A stretch of DNA of 64,000 nt from Prochlorococcus sp. AG-388-E21 (GTDB lineage: Bacteria > Cyanobacteriota > Cyanobacteriia > PCC-6307 > Cyanobiaceae). The number at the start of each line of letters is the position of its first letter. Within the stretch, counting starts at the first letter, position 1. A model generated the notes under the pieces. The model was not told where the DNA came from. It saw nothing but the letters and a program-made list of their open reading frames with translations, and ran no database searches. The stretch lies in the NCBI GenBank assembly GCA_003279855.1, contig QCGO01000007.1, forward strand, positions 1 through 64,000, written 5' to 3'. Shown piece after piece: positions 15,330-23,826 of the stretch. The translations under genes were made by a program, and so were the position numbers.

Positions 15330-16508
15330 TCAATAAGTTGTTTTAATTTTTTTTTTGTAAGAGGATTGCCAAATATATCTTCCTTCATCGACATCTGATT
15401 TAACCGCAATACAATTACAAGCAATATTCCATAGAGCTTTATGTATTGGGTCGGGATTAAAAAGATAGGCTTTATTGAATGCTTTTCTTATTGCAATAGT
15501 AGCCTTGGTAGCATGATAGTGAGGAATAGTTGGGCATACATGATGAACTACGTGACTTGAACCAATATTATGATGGAGAATATTAATAATCTTCCCATAA
15601 GGCCTATCAATTGAAAGAAAGGCTCCTCTCATAAAAGAAAATTCTGACTTAGAGAGGTGTGGAACGTCTGAATCAGTATGGTGAAGCCAAGTATATATAA
15701 CTAACCAACAATTAACTACTAATAAAGGTCCTACATACATTCCAATTATTGGAAAGAATCCATGTTTGATAATAAAAATAATAAGTCCAACTATTACTGC
15801 AGCTACACCAATATCTGAAATCCAAACTTTTTTAGCCCATACAGCAGGCCACAATGTTTTAGAAAAAGGTTTTCTTGGCCAAAAATGATTTGAAGTTCCA
15901 TATTTGAGACCACCTGTACTTCCTGATAATAAGTAAGCAGGCCAACCAAAAATAAGATGTAGAACTAATTGGAGAATTCCATACTTAGTTTTGCCTAATT
16001 TACTTGAGAAAGATAGTTCCTTTTCACCTCCAACTTTTTCGCTAATTCCATTCCCATCAATAACTATGGGCACGTGAGTTTCTCCATTAGTTATATGATT
16101 GGTGAAACGATGATGGACTGCATGTGAACGTTGCCAAGAGAAATACGGAACTAATAATAATGAATGAAGTAAATATCCAGTAATGGTTTCCAAAGTTTTA
16201 TTTTTTGAGAAGGCTCCATGACCACATTCATGGGCAATTACCCAAAAACCCATAGCAGTGGTTCCTGATAAAAGTGCATAAAGGATCCAAATCGGGATCA
16301 TTCTTTGACTAAAAGGAATTGTTAATCCTATTGCGACAACAATTGCCTGAATAATGATTGATTGTAAAAGATAGCCTAATGAAGTTATTGTTTGAGATTT
16401 AAAGCAGTTATTTGGAATAACACTTTGAAACTCTTTCATGCTTGGAATATCACTCATCTTTATTTTAAGTGCTTGACCTTTAAGGCCAGAAAATTTAATA
16501 TCGCTCAA
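15330..16508 (-). CDS. desA: Membrane fatty acid desaturase (DesA-like, delta-12 type)
   Basis: This 392-residue polytopic protein has the three His boxes of acyl-lipid desaturases: HECGH at 93-97, HAVHH at 129-133 and HVVHH at 319-323. These bind the diiron centre. The order and spacing, with SHAVHHRFTNH and a late CPTIPHYH, match cyanobacterial DesA, which introduces the delta-12 double bond into membrane lipid acyl chains using ferredoxin electrons. The exact position of the double bond is inferred from family resemblance. Confidence 0.85.
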   Translation of the reverse strand: MSDIKFSGLKGQALKIKMSDIPSMKEFQSVIPNNCFKSQTITSLGYLLQSIIIQAIVVAIGLTIPFSQRMIPIWILYALLSGTTAMGFWVIAHECGHGAFSKNKTLETITGYLLHSLLLVPYFSWQRSHAVHHRFTNHITNGETHVPIVIDGNGISEKVGGEKELSFSSKLGKTKYGILQLVLHLIFGWPAYLLSGSTGGLKYGTSNHFWPRKPFSKTLWPAVWAKKVWISDIGVAAVIVGLIIFIIKHGFFPIIGMYVGPLLVVNCWLVIYTWLHHTDSDVPHLSKSEFSFMRGAFLSIDRPYGKIINILHHNIGSSHVVHHVCPTIPHYHATKATIAIRKAFNKAYLFNPDPIHKALWNIACNCIAVKSDVDEGRYIWQSSYKKKIKTTY

Positions 16509-16709
16509 ATTATTATGGGTTAGGATTTAGTTTTTAATAAATTTTAGTTTATATAGTTTATTATCCATCAAAGACTCTTTTTATGAAAGTAATATGTAGT
16601 TTCAAATTTTCAAATAGTATTAATTTGGGCAAGTTTTTGAAAATTAATTAACATTTATAAATCTTCATAAGTTTAAAATTATTAGTAAATAATTAATAAA
16701 AATTATTTT

Positions 16710-16841
16710 ATGGCAATAAATAAAACTAAATATAGAAATAAAGTAGAAGTAATCGCTAAGGCAGAAAGAGGTAAGATTAAACCAGTATTTAGCCATCTAA
16801 AAAATCTAATTTTTCTGTTAATTACTTTTACCATTTTTTAA
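16710..16841 (+). CDS. Small basic membrane-anchored peptide (43 aa)
   Basis: ATG at 16710 begins MAINKTKYRNKVEVIAKAER, a basic N-terminus, followed by a C-terminal hydrophobic helix ending FLLITFTIF. No strong ribosome-binding site is seen. Tail-anchored topology is possible. No family is recognised. Confidence 0.45.
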   Translation: MAINKTKYRNKVEVIAKAERGKIKPVFSHLKNLIFLLITFTIF

Positions 16842-16860
16842 AAGGGCTAATCTAAACTTA

Positions 16861-16880
16861 TTGAAGCCCCAAGGCTTCAA
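16861..16880. terminator. Perfect 8-bp hairpin between convergent genes
   Basis: TTGAAGCC and GGCTTCAA pair around a CCAA loop, between the end of the 43-codon plus-strand gene and the end of the SRAP gene. There is no T-run on either side, so it is a weak or factor-assisted terminator or a transcript-stabilising hairpin. Confidence 0.5.
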
Positions 16881-16930
16881 CAAATAAACTTAATAAATTT
16901 CAATAACAAAAAATATTTAATATTTCCAAT

Positions 16931-17569
16931 TTAAAATAAGTTCATCTGATCAGTAGGTTTTTTATTAATTTCTTCCGTTATCCATCCAGATGATGACCAT
17001 CCCAACATTATGGGGATTAACCCTTTTAATTCATGAGCATCCTTAACCTGTTCAGTCCATTGTTCTTCGTATCCATTAGGAACAATAACTGGCATACGAT
17101 GATGTAAAGGTTTCACTAAATTATTTGGTTCAGTTGTTAAAACACAGCAACTTTCTAACTCTGCTCCATCAGGTGAAGACCATTTGCTCCAAATCCCTCC
17201 TAACCAAAAAGTTTCATAATTCTCTTTCCTGATACGATAGTTTTTTTCAAAAAAACCACTTGCTGGTATTAAACATCTTTTATGTTTCCAACTTCCACTA
17301 AATAATTTTTTCTCTTCCACAGTTTCTGATCTTGCATTAAATGGTCTGGGTCTTGCCTTATCAAAAGGATCTTTAGCCCAAGGTGATATAAAACCCCATG
17401 ACATAAAAGTTGTCTTAATTTTTCCTTCATTCTTAATTACAAGGACTGGATCAGTAGGTCTAATTAAATTCTGTGTCTCGTATTTATTATCAAGCCCTCT
17501 TGGATAGTCTTGTTTTAAAACTTTTGGTAACTTATCAAATTTAGTTTTAAGTTCAAATCTTCCGCACAT
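16931..17569 (-). CDS. yedK: SRAP (HMCES/YedK-type) abasic-site-processing protein
   Basis: The protein begins MCGRFELK, whose Cys2 after Met removal forms the thiazolidine crosslink with abasic sites in single-stranded DNA. Further hallmarks are FNARSETVEE (Asn, Arg, Glu of the active site, residues 77-86) and HHRMPVI with the conserved His. At 212 residues the length is usual for the family. It protects abasic sites at replication forks. The gene stands alone. Confidence 0.9.
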   Translation of the reverse strand: MCGRFELKTKFDKLPKVLKQDYPRGLDNKYETQNLIRPTDPVLVIKNEGKIKTTFMSWGFISPWAKDPFDKARPRPFNARSETVEEKKLFSGSWKHKRCLIPASGFFEKNYRIRKENYETFWLGGIWSKWSSPDGAELESCCVLTTEPNNLVKPLHHRMPVIVPNGYEEQWTEQVKDAHELKGLIPIMLGWSSSGWITEEINKKPTDQMNLF

Positions 17570-17622
17570 ATTAAATATTAGTATTTGGTTTTTAAATTTT
17601 ATTAGAAATTTATTTGATTGAT

Positions 17623-18300
17623 TTAAAATCCTTTAAATAACTTTAAATAATAAATAATTTCTGATAACTCATTAATTTTTTGAATCTTTTCTTGGCTAAA
17701 TTCATTTATTAATTTATTTAGTATCTCAATTTCTTTGGAAAAAAACATTAAATTACATTCCGCTTTTAGTCCTGAAATAGATCCTGCATATGAGTCTTCT
17801 ATAACCCAAGATTTTCTTGGATCTACATCCAATATTTTTAAAGCTCTCAAATAAGGATCAGGTGAAGGCTTGCCATTAGAAATGAACTTATCATCTCCAA
17901 GAACCTTTGTCTTGAATAAATTTAGCCAGGGATTTACAGAGCTTTTGATTTTAAAACTTTCACTACTACTACTTGTTACTAAAGCAATAGGTAAATTTGT
18001 ATTTATACAAAAATTGATTAATTCTATTGCTCCCTTAAAAGGTTTTGCTTTAGTGAGTACTTTATCTACTTTTAATTTTTGAATAATGAGTAATTCTTCT
18101 AATGAGCTTGCTTTATTTATCCATTTAAGGACTTTTTTTGCACAATCTATTCTCCTTCTTCCTTTTAATTCTAATAATTTATCGATTGATAAAGAATGTT
18201 TATATTCTTTTGCGGTTTCACTCCATGCATTAGCTAGTAATGGTTCTGTATCTAATAGAACACCATCTAAATCAAAAAGAATTGCTTCTGGGAATTCCAT
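17623..18300 (-). CDS. HAD-superfamily phosphatase (beta-phosphoglucomutase-like)
   Basis: Motif I FDLDGVLLDTEP (Asp10, Asp12) starts the fold, followed by a helical cap of subclass IA type. Motif II is VTSSSSES at about 108, and the Lys and acidic motifs are KPSPDPYLRAL and VIEDSYAGSISGL near 144-175. The 225-residue length suits small-molecule phosphatases of the CbbY/YniC group. The substrate is unknown. It lies 53 bases upstream of the SRAP gene on the same strand. Confidence 0.85.
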   Translation of the reverse strand: MEFPEAILFDLDGVLLDTEPLLANAWSETAKEYKHSLSIDKLLELKGRRRIDCAKKVLKWINKASSLEELLIIQKLKVDKVLTKAKPFKGAIELINFCINTNLPIALVTSSSSESFKIKSSVNPWLNLFKTKVLGDDKFISNGKPSPDPYLRALKILDVDPRKSWVIEDSYAGSISGLKAECNLMFFSKEIEILNKLINEFSQEKIQKINELSEIIYYLKLFKGF

Positions 18301-18411
18301 CTTTGTTGAAATATTTTAGATAAAATCTTTATTTAATATAGTCTTTTTTTATTTCGGTATTTAATTACTTTTTGTCTTTCAATAATAATATTTTAGAAAT
18401 TTGGATTGATT

Positions 18412-18543
18412 TTATAAGCCACGAACGTATCTTTTAGGGGGCAATGATTGCTTACGTGGCTTTACTAATATTGGCAAAATAATAACTCCGACAGTAAAAA
18501 CACATATTGGAGCAACAACCATGAGTATAGATTCTAGAGACAT
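18412..18543 (-). CDS. Single-span membrane peptide (43 aa)
   Basis: The product begins MSLESILMVVAPICVFTVGV, one helix, and ends with a basic tail PPKRYVRGL. The pattern helix + LVKPRKQ + arginine tail looks like a thylakoid micro-subunit. No family is recognised. Confidence 0.6.
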   Translation of the reverse strand: MSLESILMVVAPICVFTVGVIILPILVKPRKQSLPPKRYVRGL

Positions 18544-18737
18544 TAATTTATTCTCAAATTTCTCTTACTAATAGCAGTATTTATTTTTTTAGTCATGCGT
18601 ATATATATCTAATAAGGCTATATCTTTACAACTTTTTATATTGTTAAGGAAAAGCGAAAAAAAGATTAAATATGAGAAGTTCTTTAGATTTATATCCTAA
18701 ATAAAACCTAGTAAATTTTAATTGAGGAATTATTTTT

Positions 18738-18884
18738 ATGAATCAAGATAAAAAATGGATGTTAATGACTTACTACTGCCCAACTCATGGTGATGCAGGA
18801 AAAGTAGAACCTATACAAGTGACAAGGCAAGAAATTTACAGCAAATTATATGATAAAACTAAATCTAAAAAGGAAATTAAATAA
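18738..18884 (+). CDS. Hypothetical small protein (48 aa)
   Basis: ATG at 18738 is preceded by TTGAGGAATTATTTTT. The product begins MNQDKKWMLMTYYCPTHGDA and continues with a helix rich in charged residues. A Cys and a His (YYCPTHG) are close together. No membrane segment or named family; composition and ribosome site support a real gene. Confidence 0.6.
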   Translation: MNQDKKWMLMTYYCPTHGDAGKVEPIQVTRQEIYSKLYDKTKSKKEIK

Positions 18885-18914
18885 CCTATATTTTCAAAAA
18901 CAGGTAAGTAAAGC

Positions 18915-18946
18915 TTGACAGGGATAAGTATAAATACTTTTAATAC
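18915..18946 (+). promoter_or_regulatory. Promoter-like box with internal palindrome
   Basis: A perfect TTGACA is followed by the 14-base palindrome AAGTATAAATACTT and a TTAATA. A palindrome between the -35 and the presumed -10 is the classical place for a repressor operator. Spacing is 20 bases to TTAATA, longer than ideal. Confidence 0.4.
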
Positions 18947-19045
18947 AGTGTATCTTAAGAGACCAAAACATCCGATATGCTTTAGTCCACCCCATCATTA
19001 CTCTAGTCAAAGGAAGTGGCTTGAGAATTTTTTGGAGACTGCATT

Positions 19046-19093
19046 ATGGGTTATATGTATTTGAACGGAACTCATTTGTTTATTGCAAAGTAA
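19046..19093 (+). CDS. Candidate 15-residue micro-protein
   Basis: ATG GGT begins a product MGYMYLNGTHLFIAK. GGAG lies eight bases upstream at good spacing, and a promoter-like box is about 110 bases upstream. It is too short to judge by composition and could be chance or part of an RNA. Confidence 0.3.
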   Translation: MGYMYLNGTHLFIAK

Positions 19094-19187
19094 TTTATAA
19101 TAAATTTGAAAAATTAACCTATAAAGGTTTAAGTTACTTTTGTCACTAAATTGAAGATCTTAAGTTTCAAAAAACAAAAAATAAAAT

Positions 19188-20072
19188 TTAAAATTCGTTT
19201 TTTGATAATTTATTAGAGTTAATTATTTCCCATGCTTCTGATGCTGTATCAGCATATTTAAAAATTTTTAAATCTTCTTCGCTAATAAGCCCGAAATCAG
19301 CAAGTAAGTCAAAATTAATTAAATTATTCCAATATTTCCTGCCAAATAAAATTATTGGAATTTCACTTTTCATTCCTGTTTGTCTAAGAGTTAATAATTC
19401 AAATAATTCGTCTAATGTCCCAAACCCTCCAGGAAAAAAAACAGCAGCAACAGAGCGCATTACAAAATGAATTTTGCGTAATGCAAAATAATTAAATTTA
19501 AAACAAAGTCCAGGAGTTATAAAAGAATTTGGGAATTGTTCATTCGGTAACTGTATGTTTAAACCAATAGACTTACAGTCTGCTTCAAAAGCGCCTCTAT
19601 TAGCCGCCTCCATAATTCCTGGTCCACCTCCTGTCACTATTACATGAGAATTGCATTTATCATCTTGATTATTTATTGAAGCTAGTTTTGAAAATTCTCT
19701 TGCGGATTCATAGTAATGACTCATAGAGAGTAAATTTTTTAACTTGTTAAATTTATTTTTTAATTTAATAGATTGAGGACATTTTTCTAATAAGTTTTTT
19801 ACTTCATCGATTTTGCTCTGAGCTGATGATTCTTCGACAATTTTTGCACCTCCAAAAACGATAATAGTTGAGATGATATTTTGTTCTTCTAGTACTAATT
19901 CAGGCTTAGTTATTTCCAGCAGCATTCTTACACCTCTCATTTCGTCACTTTTAAGCAAATTAAGATCTTCCTGTGCAAGTTTGTAGGAATTCGAATCAAG
20001 AATTAAATTTAGATTTTTTTCTCTTTTATCAGTATTATTGAGCTTTTTGAAGTCATTAATATTGTTAATCAT
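19188..20072 (-). CDS. LOG-family (TIGR00730-type) nucleotide-binding protein
   Basis: The protein carries the family motifs GGGPGIMEAANRGA and PGGFGTLDELFELLT (PGGxGTxxE), the Rossmann-like core of LOG proteins, often mislabelled lysine decarboxylases. LOG enzymes hydrolyse ribose-5-phosphate from nucleoside monophosphates, in plants giving free cytokinins. The N-terminal 100 residues are an extra extension with a helical, Asn/Lys-rich character, and the total of 294 residues is longer than the minimal enzyme. The role in cyanobacteria is uncertain. Confidence 0.85.
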   Translation of the reverse strand: MINNINDFKKLNNTDKREKNLNLILDSNSYKLAQEDLNLLKSDEMRGVRMLLEITKPELVLEEQNIISTIIVFGGAKIVEESSAQSKIDEVKNLLEKCPQSIKLKNKFNKLKNLLSMSHYYESAREFSKLASINNQDDKCNSHVIVTGGGPGIMEAANRGAFEADCKSIGLNIQLPNEQFPNSFITPGLCFKFNYFALRKIHFVMRSVAAVFFPGGFGTLDELFELLTLRQTGMKSEIPIILFGRKYWNNLINFDLLADFGLISEEDLKIFKYADTASEAWEIINSNKLSKNEF

Positions 20073-20170
20073 GGATTCAAGAATAAATATGTTTTTTATA
20101 TAGAGAATGGATCTTTTTACTAATAGTTATTTAAAAAATATTAAATATAGTTTTTCCTTTACCTATTTAC

Positions 20171-20320
20171 CTATTCATCTAAATCGCATGTCAATTCACA
20201 TTGATTCAGTTCAGAAGCAGAAATTCTATCCAAAATTCTCAGCATATCAATTTCAGAAAGATCTCCATTAGAGTTCCACTTTAGAGTTGTTTTTCTTTGA
20301 AGAGAATGTCTTTTATTCAT
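20171..20320 (-). CDS. Hypothetical small protein (49 aa) with C-terminal Cys pair
   Basis: ATG at 20320 has AGGGAGGAAATAAAA before it, a strong ribosome-binding site located inside the upstream gene. The product begins MNKRHSLQRKTTLKWNSNGD and ends with two Cys spaced by three residues (QCELTCDLDE). It overlaps the upstream twin-CX3C gene by eight bases, so the two are translationally coupled. Confidence 0.6.
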   Translation of the reverse strand: MNKRHSLQRKTTLKWNSNGDLSEIDMLRILDRISASELNQCELTCDLDE

Positions 20321-20471
20321 TTTTATTTCCTCCCTTAAGATGAATTTCTACACATCTAGTAACACATTCTTGATGTCCATCAACAATGCTGCATTCACTA
20401 ATGCATTCAAAATATGAATCTATGGTATCTTTTGCTGTTATTTGATTCGAAGAAAAAAACAACTCATCCAT
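20313..20471 (-). CDS. Hypothetical small protein (52 aa) with twin CX3C motif
   Basis: The product begins MDELFFSSNQITAKDTIDSY and contains CISEC and CVTRC separated by eight residues. Twin CX3C pairs on two helices form disulfide-stapled helical hairpins in other small proteins (for example small Tims and CHCH proteins), so such a hairpin is plausible here. The coupled downstream protein also ends in CELTC. No family is recognised. Confidence 0.6.
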   Translation of the reverse strand: MDELFFSSNQITAKDTIDSYFECISECSIVDGHQECVTRCVEIHLKGGNKNE

Positions 20472-20653
20472 AATTTTTGTCCCTTAATTTGGAATGAGAT
20501 ATAGCATGACTTTAAAAAATAATTTTTGCTTTGTTAAGAAAAATTGGATAAATAAGTATTAGTTACTAGTCTTAAGTTTTAATTTTATAAAAAGGTAAAA
20601 TCTTATTCCCCACCTTGTTTTATTGGATCTATTAAATACTTAAAAACTTTATC

Positions 20654-20887
20654 TTAACAATTTAAATTTTTACTTTTAGGTTTATTTTTTAGTAACTTCT
20701 CTGATTTCGATTTATAACTATCTGGGTCCCAATCTTGTTGGATATCTTTAATGAAATCAAAAATAAATTCATTAGGACATTCAAGTTCTTTGTGAAGATC
20801 ATTTAATTTTTGATGTATGTATTTTTTAGTACAAGAAATTAATCGATCTTTTTGATAATTTGTAGGTTGCCATTTTTTATTATTCAT
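20654..20887 (-). CDS. Hypothetical small protein (77 aa)
   Basis: This soluble, basic product begins MNNKKWQPTNYQKDRLISCT and has a helical middle (FIFDFIKDIQQDWDPDSY). It has three Cys, one at the very C-terminus. No family is recognised. It is isolated on the minus strand before a bidirectional hairpin. Confidence 0.5.
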   Translation of the reverse strand: MNNKKWQPTNYQKDRLISCTKKYIHQKLNDLHKELECPNEFIFDFIKDIQQDWDPDSYKSKSEKLLKNKPKSKNLNC

Positions 20888-20935
20888 AAAGGTTATTTTC
20901 TACTTACTGATTTTTATATTGCTCCAAGTGATATT

Positions 20936-20975
20936 AAAAAGTAAATCAGCATAAAGACTGATTTACTTTTTAAAA
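20936..20975. terminator. Strong 14-bp hairpin with A- and T-tracts
   Basis: AAAAAGTAAATCAG pairs perfectly with CTGATTTACTTTTT around CATAAAGA. With A on the left and T on the right it could terminate transcription on the plus strand and, less well, the minus strand. It lies between divergent genes starting at 20887 and 21016, which is odd for a terminator, so it may instead attenuate a rightward leader. Confidence 0.6.
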
Positions 20976-21015
20976 ATTTCGTTAGATGATAATAATGTAC
21001 TTTTTAGATTTTCAA

Positions 21016-21168
21016 ATGAGATCAATTATTAGTTGGCTTTCTAAAATGTTAGAAAGCATGGCAAATGCTTTTATTCATCCTGTTAAAAATGATTTACCCC
21101 CATCTATTGGAGCTCACGCTTACAGCAGCATTCCTCTAAAAAGGAAAATGCGAAGAAGACTTAGCTAG
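21016..21168 (+). CDS. Hypothetical small basic protein (50 aa)
   Basis: The start at the ATG at 21016 gives MRSIISWLSKMLESMANAFI; an ATG ten codons upstream is also possible. An amphipathic N-terminal helix is followed by PPSIGAHAYSS and a very basic C-terminus (KRKMRRRLS). Its stop is three bases from the convergent desaturase stop. No family is recognised. Confidence 0.55.
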   Translation: MRSIISWLSKMLESMANAFIHPVKNDLPPSIGAHAYSSIPLKRKMRRRLS

Positions 21169-21171
21169 TAT

Positions 21172-22278
21172 TTAATTAATTGGAATTAGATTCTGGTTCT
21201 TACTGTCCCAAATAATATATCTAAAACAATTTGGGAAATCACTTAATTTGAGAACTTTTGATTTTTGCAGTAAATGTAAATTTGCTTTATGACAAGCTCT
21301 TAAATTGTAATTAGGAATTCTTTCGGATAGATGATGAATGCTATGGAACGAAATATCAGCTAAAAACCAGTTTAACCAATTTGGGATATCTAAATTGCTA
21401 CTGCCAGAAATAGCACCTTCGATAATATCCCAATTTTTTGTATTACTTGCATATGCATTTTCATAGTTATGTTGTATAAAAAAGATGCATATGAAAATTG
21501 CTGCTGAAAAAGTTAATATTAGAGAATAAAAAGTTAAGAAAAAAGTAGCTCCTAACCATTTACACATAATTATCCATCCACTTATCACAATAATATTGTT
21601 TGCTATTAGATCAAATAATTCATCAAAATTGTCTCCATAATCAGAGAAAGGCGGTTTAATTCTCGATTGAATATTTAAAAGTCCTGAATAATTTCTTTTT
21701 TTTAATTTAATAAAAGTTTCTTGCATTAACGATTTTATAAAATTAATAATAATTAGAATTAACCCTAATCTAGCTTTAATAACTAAATAAAAGAAGCCAC
21801 CAGGGAAAAGCATTAACCAATGTCTACTTATCTTATAGATAACTTTTTCTCTTTTATTAAGAGCCTCATAATCTTCTAGGCTTAAAACATCTACAGGACC
21901 TTTGTAAATTTCCCAATTCCCATTATTCCTATGGTGGAATGCATGGTCATTAGCCCAAGGTTTATGAGGTATCCCATTTAATAAACCCAGACAAAAGCCA
22001 AAGAAGTTATTCAAAGAACGTTTTTCAAATAAGGAATTATGCCCGCAATCGTGCATTAATGAGAATGTTCTAGAAGACAAGAGGGTAAGAAAAAAAAGAA
22101 TGGGAATAAGTAAAAACCCTTTTGCAATTTGTAAAAGAGGAGAATATACGATTTTAGAGACAATAAACCAAAGAGAAATTATCGGTATAAGAGTAGTTAT
22201 TAACTGATAACAAGCTTTGAAATTATTTCTTTTAAGAAATGGCTTTAATATAAAATCTGACCTCTTGATTTTATTCAT
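21172..22278 (-). CDS. Membrane fatty acid desaturase-like diiron protein
   Basis: This 368-residue polytopic protein has His boxes HDCGH (76-80), HAFHH (112-116) and HSIHH (312-316). These bind a diiron centre, and a late ERIPNYNLRACH is typical of the FA_desaturase superfamily. It is clearly different from the DesA-like protein at 15330. It could act on fatty acids or on another lipid such as a carotenoid. It is convergent with the small basic protein gene at 21016. Confidence 0.8.
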   Translation of the reverse strand: MNKIKRSDFILKPFLKRNNFKACYQLITTLIPIISLWFIVSKIVYSPLLQIAKGFLLIPILFFLTLLSSRTFSLMHDCGHNSLFEKRSLNNFFGFCLGLLNGIPHKPWANDHAFHHRNNGNWEIYKGPVDVLSLEDYEALNKREKVIYKISRHWLMLFPGGFFYLVIKARLGLILIIINFIKSLMQETFIKLKKRNYSGLLNIQSRIKPPFSDYGDNFDELFDLIANNIIVISGWIIMCKWLGATFFLTFYSLILTFSAAIFICIFFIQHNYENAYASNTKNWDIIEGAISGSSNLDIPNWLNWFLADISFHSIHHLSERIPNYNLRACHKANLHLLQKSKVLKLSDFPNCFRYIIWDSKNQNLIPIN

Positions 22279-22404
22279 ATAAATTTTTCTTTAATCCTCT
22301 TTAATTAGGATAGCTTAGTTATTATTTATCGTGGCAAAGTTTTCAATTTGCCGATATATAAAAACTATAGCCAATACTTTGTTATTGATTGATTTGATTG
22401 GAAT

Positions 22405-23400
22405 TTATTTTATAGAATTACCCATATCTATTAAAGTTTTTTCTAATGCAATAGGTTCCCAATTATATATAGAAATAGTTTCCCTAATATCAGCGCCATA
22501 AGATCCTCTATTAACCATGGCAGCCATACTTTTCATCTCTTTGTTAAATGGTGCTAGAGAATTTATCATTTTTGTAGGGATAAAGTTTTGAGGTGATTTC
22601 TTGTAGCCATTTTTTCTTAAAATATTAGAAATTTCCATAATATTGATCCCTTGAGGAGAAGTCGCAATTATTCTTTTATTATCACTTTGGTTTTTTCTAA
22701 GAGATTCGACATGTAACTTGGCGACATCTCTTACATCTACGACAGTAAAATATGCATCTGGTAGTGCTGGAAATTTACCATTAATCATTTTTGAAATAAG
22801 TTCTGCCGAAGCACCATCAGTATCATCACTTAGCAATGGACCAAAAACCATCCCAGGATGAATAGTTGTCATTGAAAAAGAGTGTTCATTGTCATTATGA
22901 ATAAAATCCCATGCAGCTTTTTCTGCAATTGTTTTACTTTTTACATATGCACCAACGTTTTTTGTTGTATCTGTCCAGTCTTCAGGCGAGCATAACTGCT
23001 TGTCATGCCCATACGCAATTGCAGCCATAGAAGAAGTTAGGACAACTTTCTTGACTTTAGAGGAATTTTTTGAAGCATTCAACGCTCTTAAAGTTCCCTC
23101 TACTGCAGGATTGATAAGAATAGATTCCTTTTTAGGCTCTTCGATAGTAAAAGGAGATGCAACATGAAGAAGATAATCACAATCAGAGGCTGCCTCATCC
23201 CATCCCTCATCATCTAGAAGGTCAAGTTTACAAAATTCCAGCTTATGATTATCTGAATCTTTATCAAGAGATTTTCTTACTTCACCTTCTCTATTCATAT
23301 TTCTTAGAGATCCTTTGACAAGATAACCTGCTTTTATTAGCTCATGTATGCAGTGAATAGCAATAAACCCAGATGCACCAGTAACTAAAACTTTTTCCAA
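22405..23400 (-). CDS. Extended short-chain dehydrogenase (dihydroflavonol-reductase-like)
   Basis: The N-terminal VTGASGFIAIHC is the glycine-rich NAD(P)-binding turn of extended SDRs. The active-site Ser lies in VVLTSSMAA, with Tyr and Lys in GAYVKSKTIAEKA (YxxxK). The 331-residue length and the HPGMVFGPLL segment fit the dihydroflavonol-4-reductase/cinnamoyl-CoA-reductase-like group, which reduces aldehydes or ketones. The substrate is unknown. The gene is monocistronic. Confidence 0.85.
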   Translation of the reverse strand: MEKVLVTGASGFIAIHCIHELIKAGYLVKGSLRNMNREGEVRKSLDKDSDNHKLEFCKLDLLDDEGWDEAASDCDYLLHVASPFTIEEPKKESILINPAVEGTLRALNASKNSSKVKKVVLTSSMAAIAYGHDKQLCSPEDWTDTTKNVGAYVKSKTIAEKAAWDFIHNDNEHSFSMTTIHPGMVFGPLLSDDTDGASAELISKMINGKFPALPDAYFTVVDVRDVAKLHVESLRKNQSDNKRIIATSPQGINIMEISNILRKNGYKKSPQNFIPTKMINSLAPFNKEMKSMAAMVNRGSYGADIRETISIYNWEPIALEKTLIDMGNSIK

Positions 23401-23547
23401 AATAATTTTGTTTTATTTCTACTTTTATTATGATCTATTAGTCCGCACAAAAATACAAAAGGATTTTTATTTATATAGTTTTTAGAACTTTATTTTGAAA
23501 ATTAGTATTTAAGAATTTAAAAACTAAAAAGTTGCTTGAATATTATT

Positions 23548-23826
23548 TTAATTGCCATGATGTCTACTATTTCTTCTGGAGCGATCTTTTTGCTCCGCCT
23601 TGTTAACTCTAATTTCTCTACCCATCCACTCGACATCTTGTAAATCATCAATCGCAGTTTTCTCTGAGCTTTCGCTAGTCATTTCAACAAAGCCAAAACC
23701 TCTTTTTCTTCCTGAATCCCTCTCCAAAGGAATTGTACATTTTGTTACTTCACCATAAGACTTGAAAAGGTCTTTAAGGTCTTCTTCTTCAGTTTCCCAG
23801 GATAAATTTCCAATAAAAATAGTCAT
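23548..23826 (-). CDS. rbp: RNA-binding protein with single RRM
   Basis: The start was placed at the ATG at 23826 so that the protein begins MTIFIGNLSWETEEEDLKDL. RNP2 is IFIGNL and RNP1 is KRGFGFVEM (about residues 41-49). After the RRM the tail is basic and charged (KDRSRRNSRHHGN). Cyanobacterial Rbp proteins of this type are small cold-inducible RNA chaperones, and some guide photosynthetic mRNAs to thylakoids. The 92-residue length fits. Confidence 0.9.
   Translation of the reverse strand: MTIFIGNLSWETEEEDLKDLFKSYGEVTKCTIPLERDSGRKRGFGFVEMTSESSEKTAIDDLQDVEWMGREIRVNKAEQKDRSRRNSRHHGN

Larger units (their letters stand above)
18885..19187. other. Intergenic stretch with promoter-like box and micro-frame
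   Basis: These 303 bases hold a TTGACA at 18915-18920 with the palindrome AAGTATAAATACTT (18926-18939) just inside it. A TTAATA follows at 18941-18946. About 90 bases later comes a 15-codon frame with a good ribosome site (19046-19093). The layout suggests a transcribed unit that is either a small RNA or a leader with a micro-protein. Confidence 0.5.
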
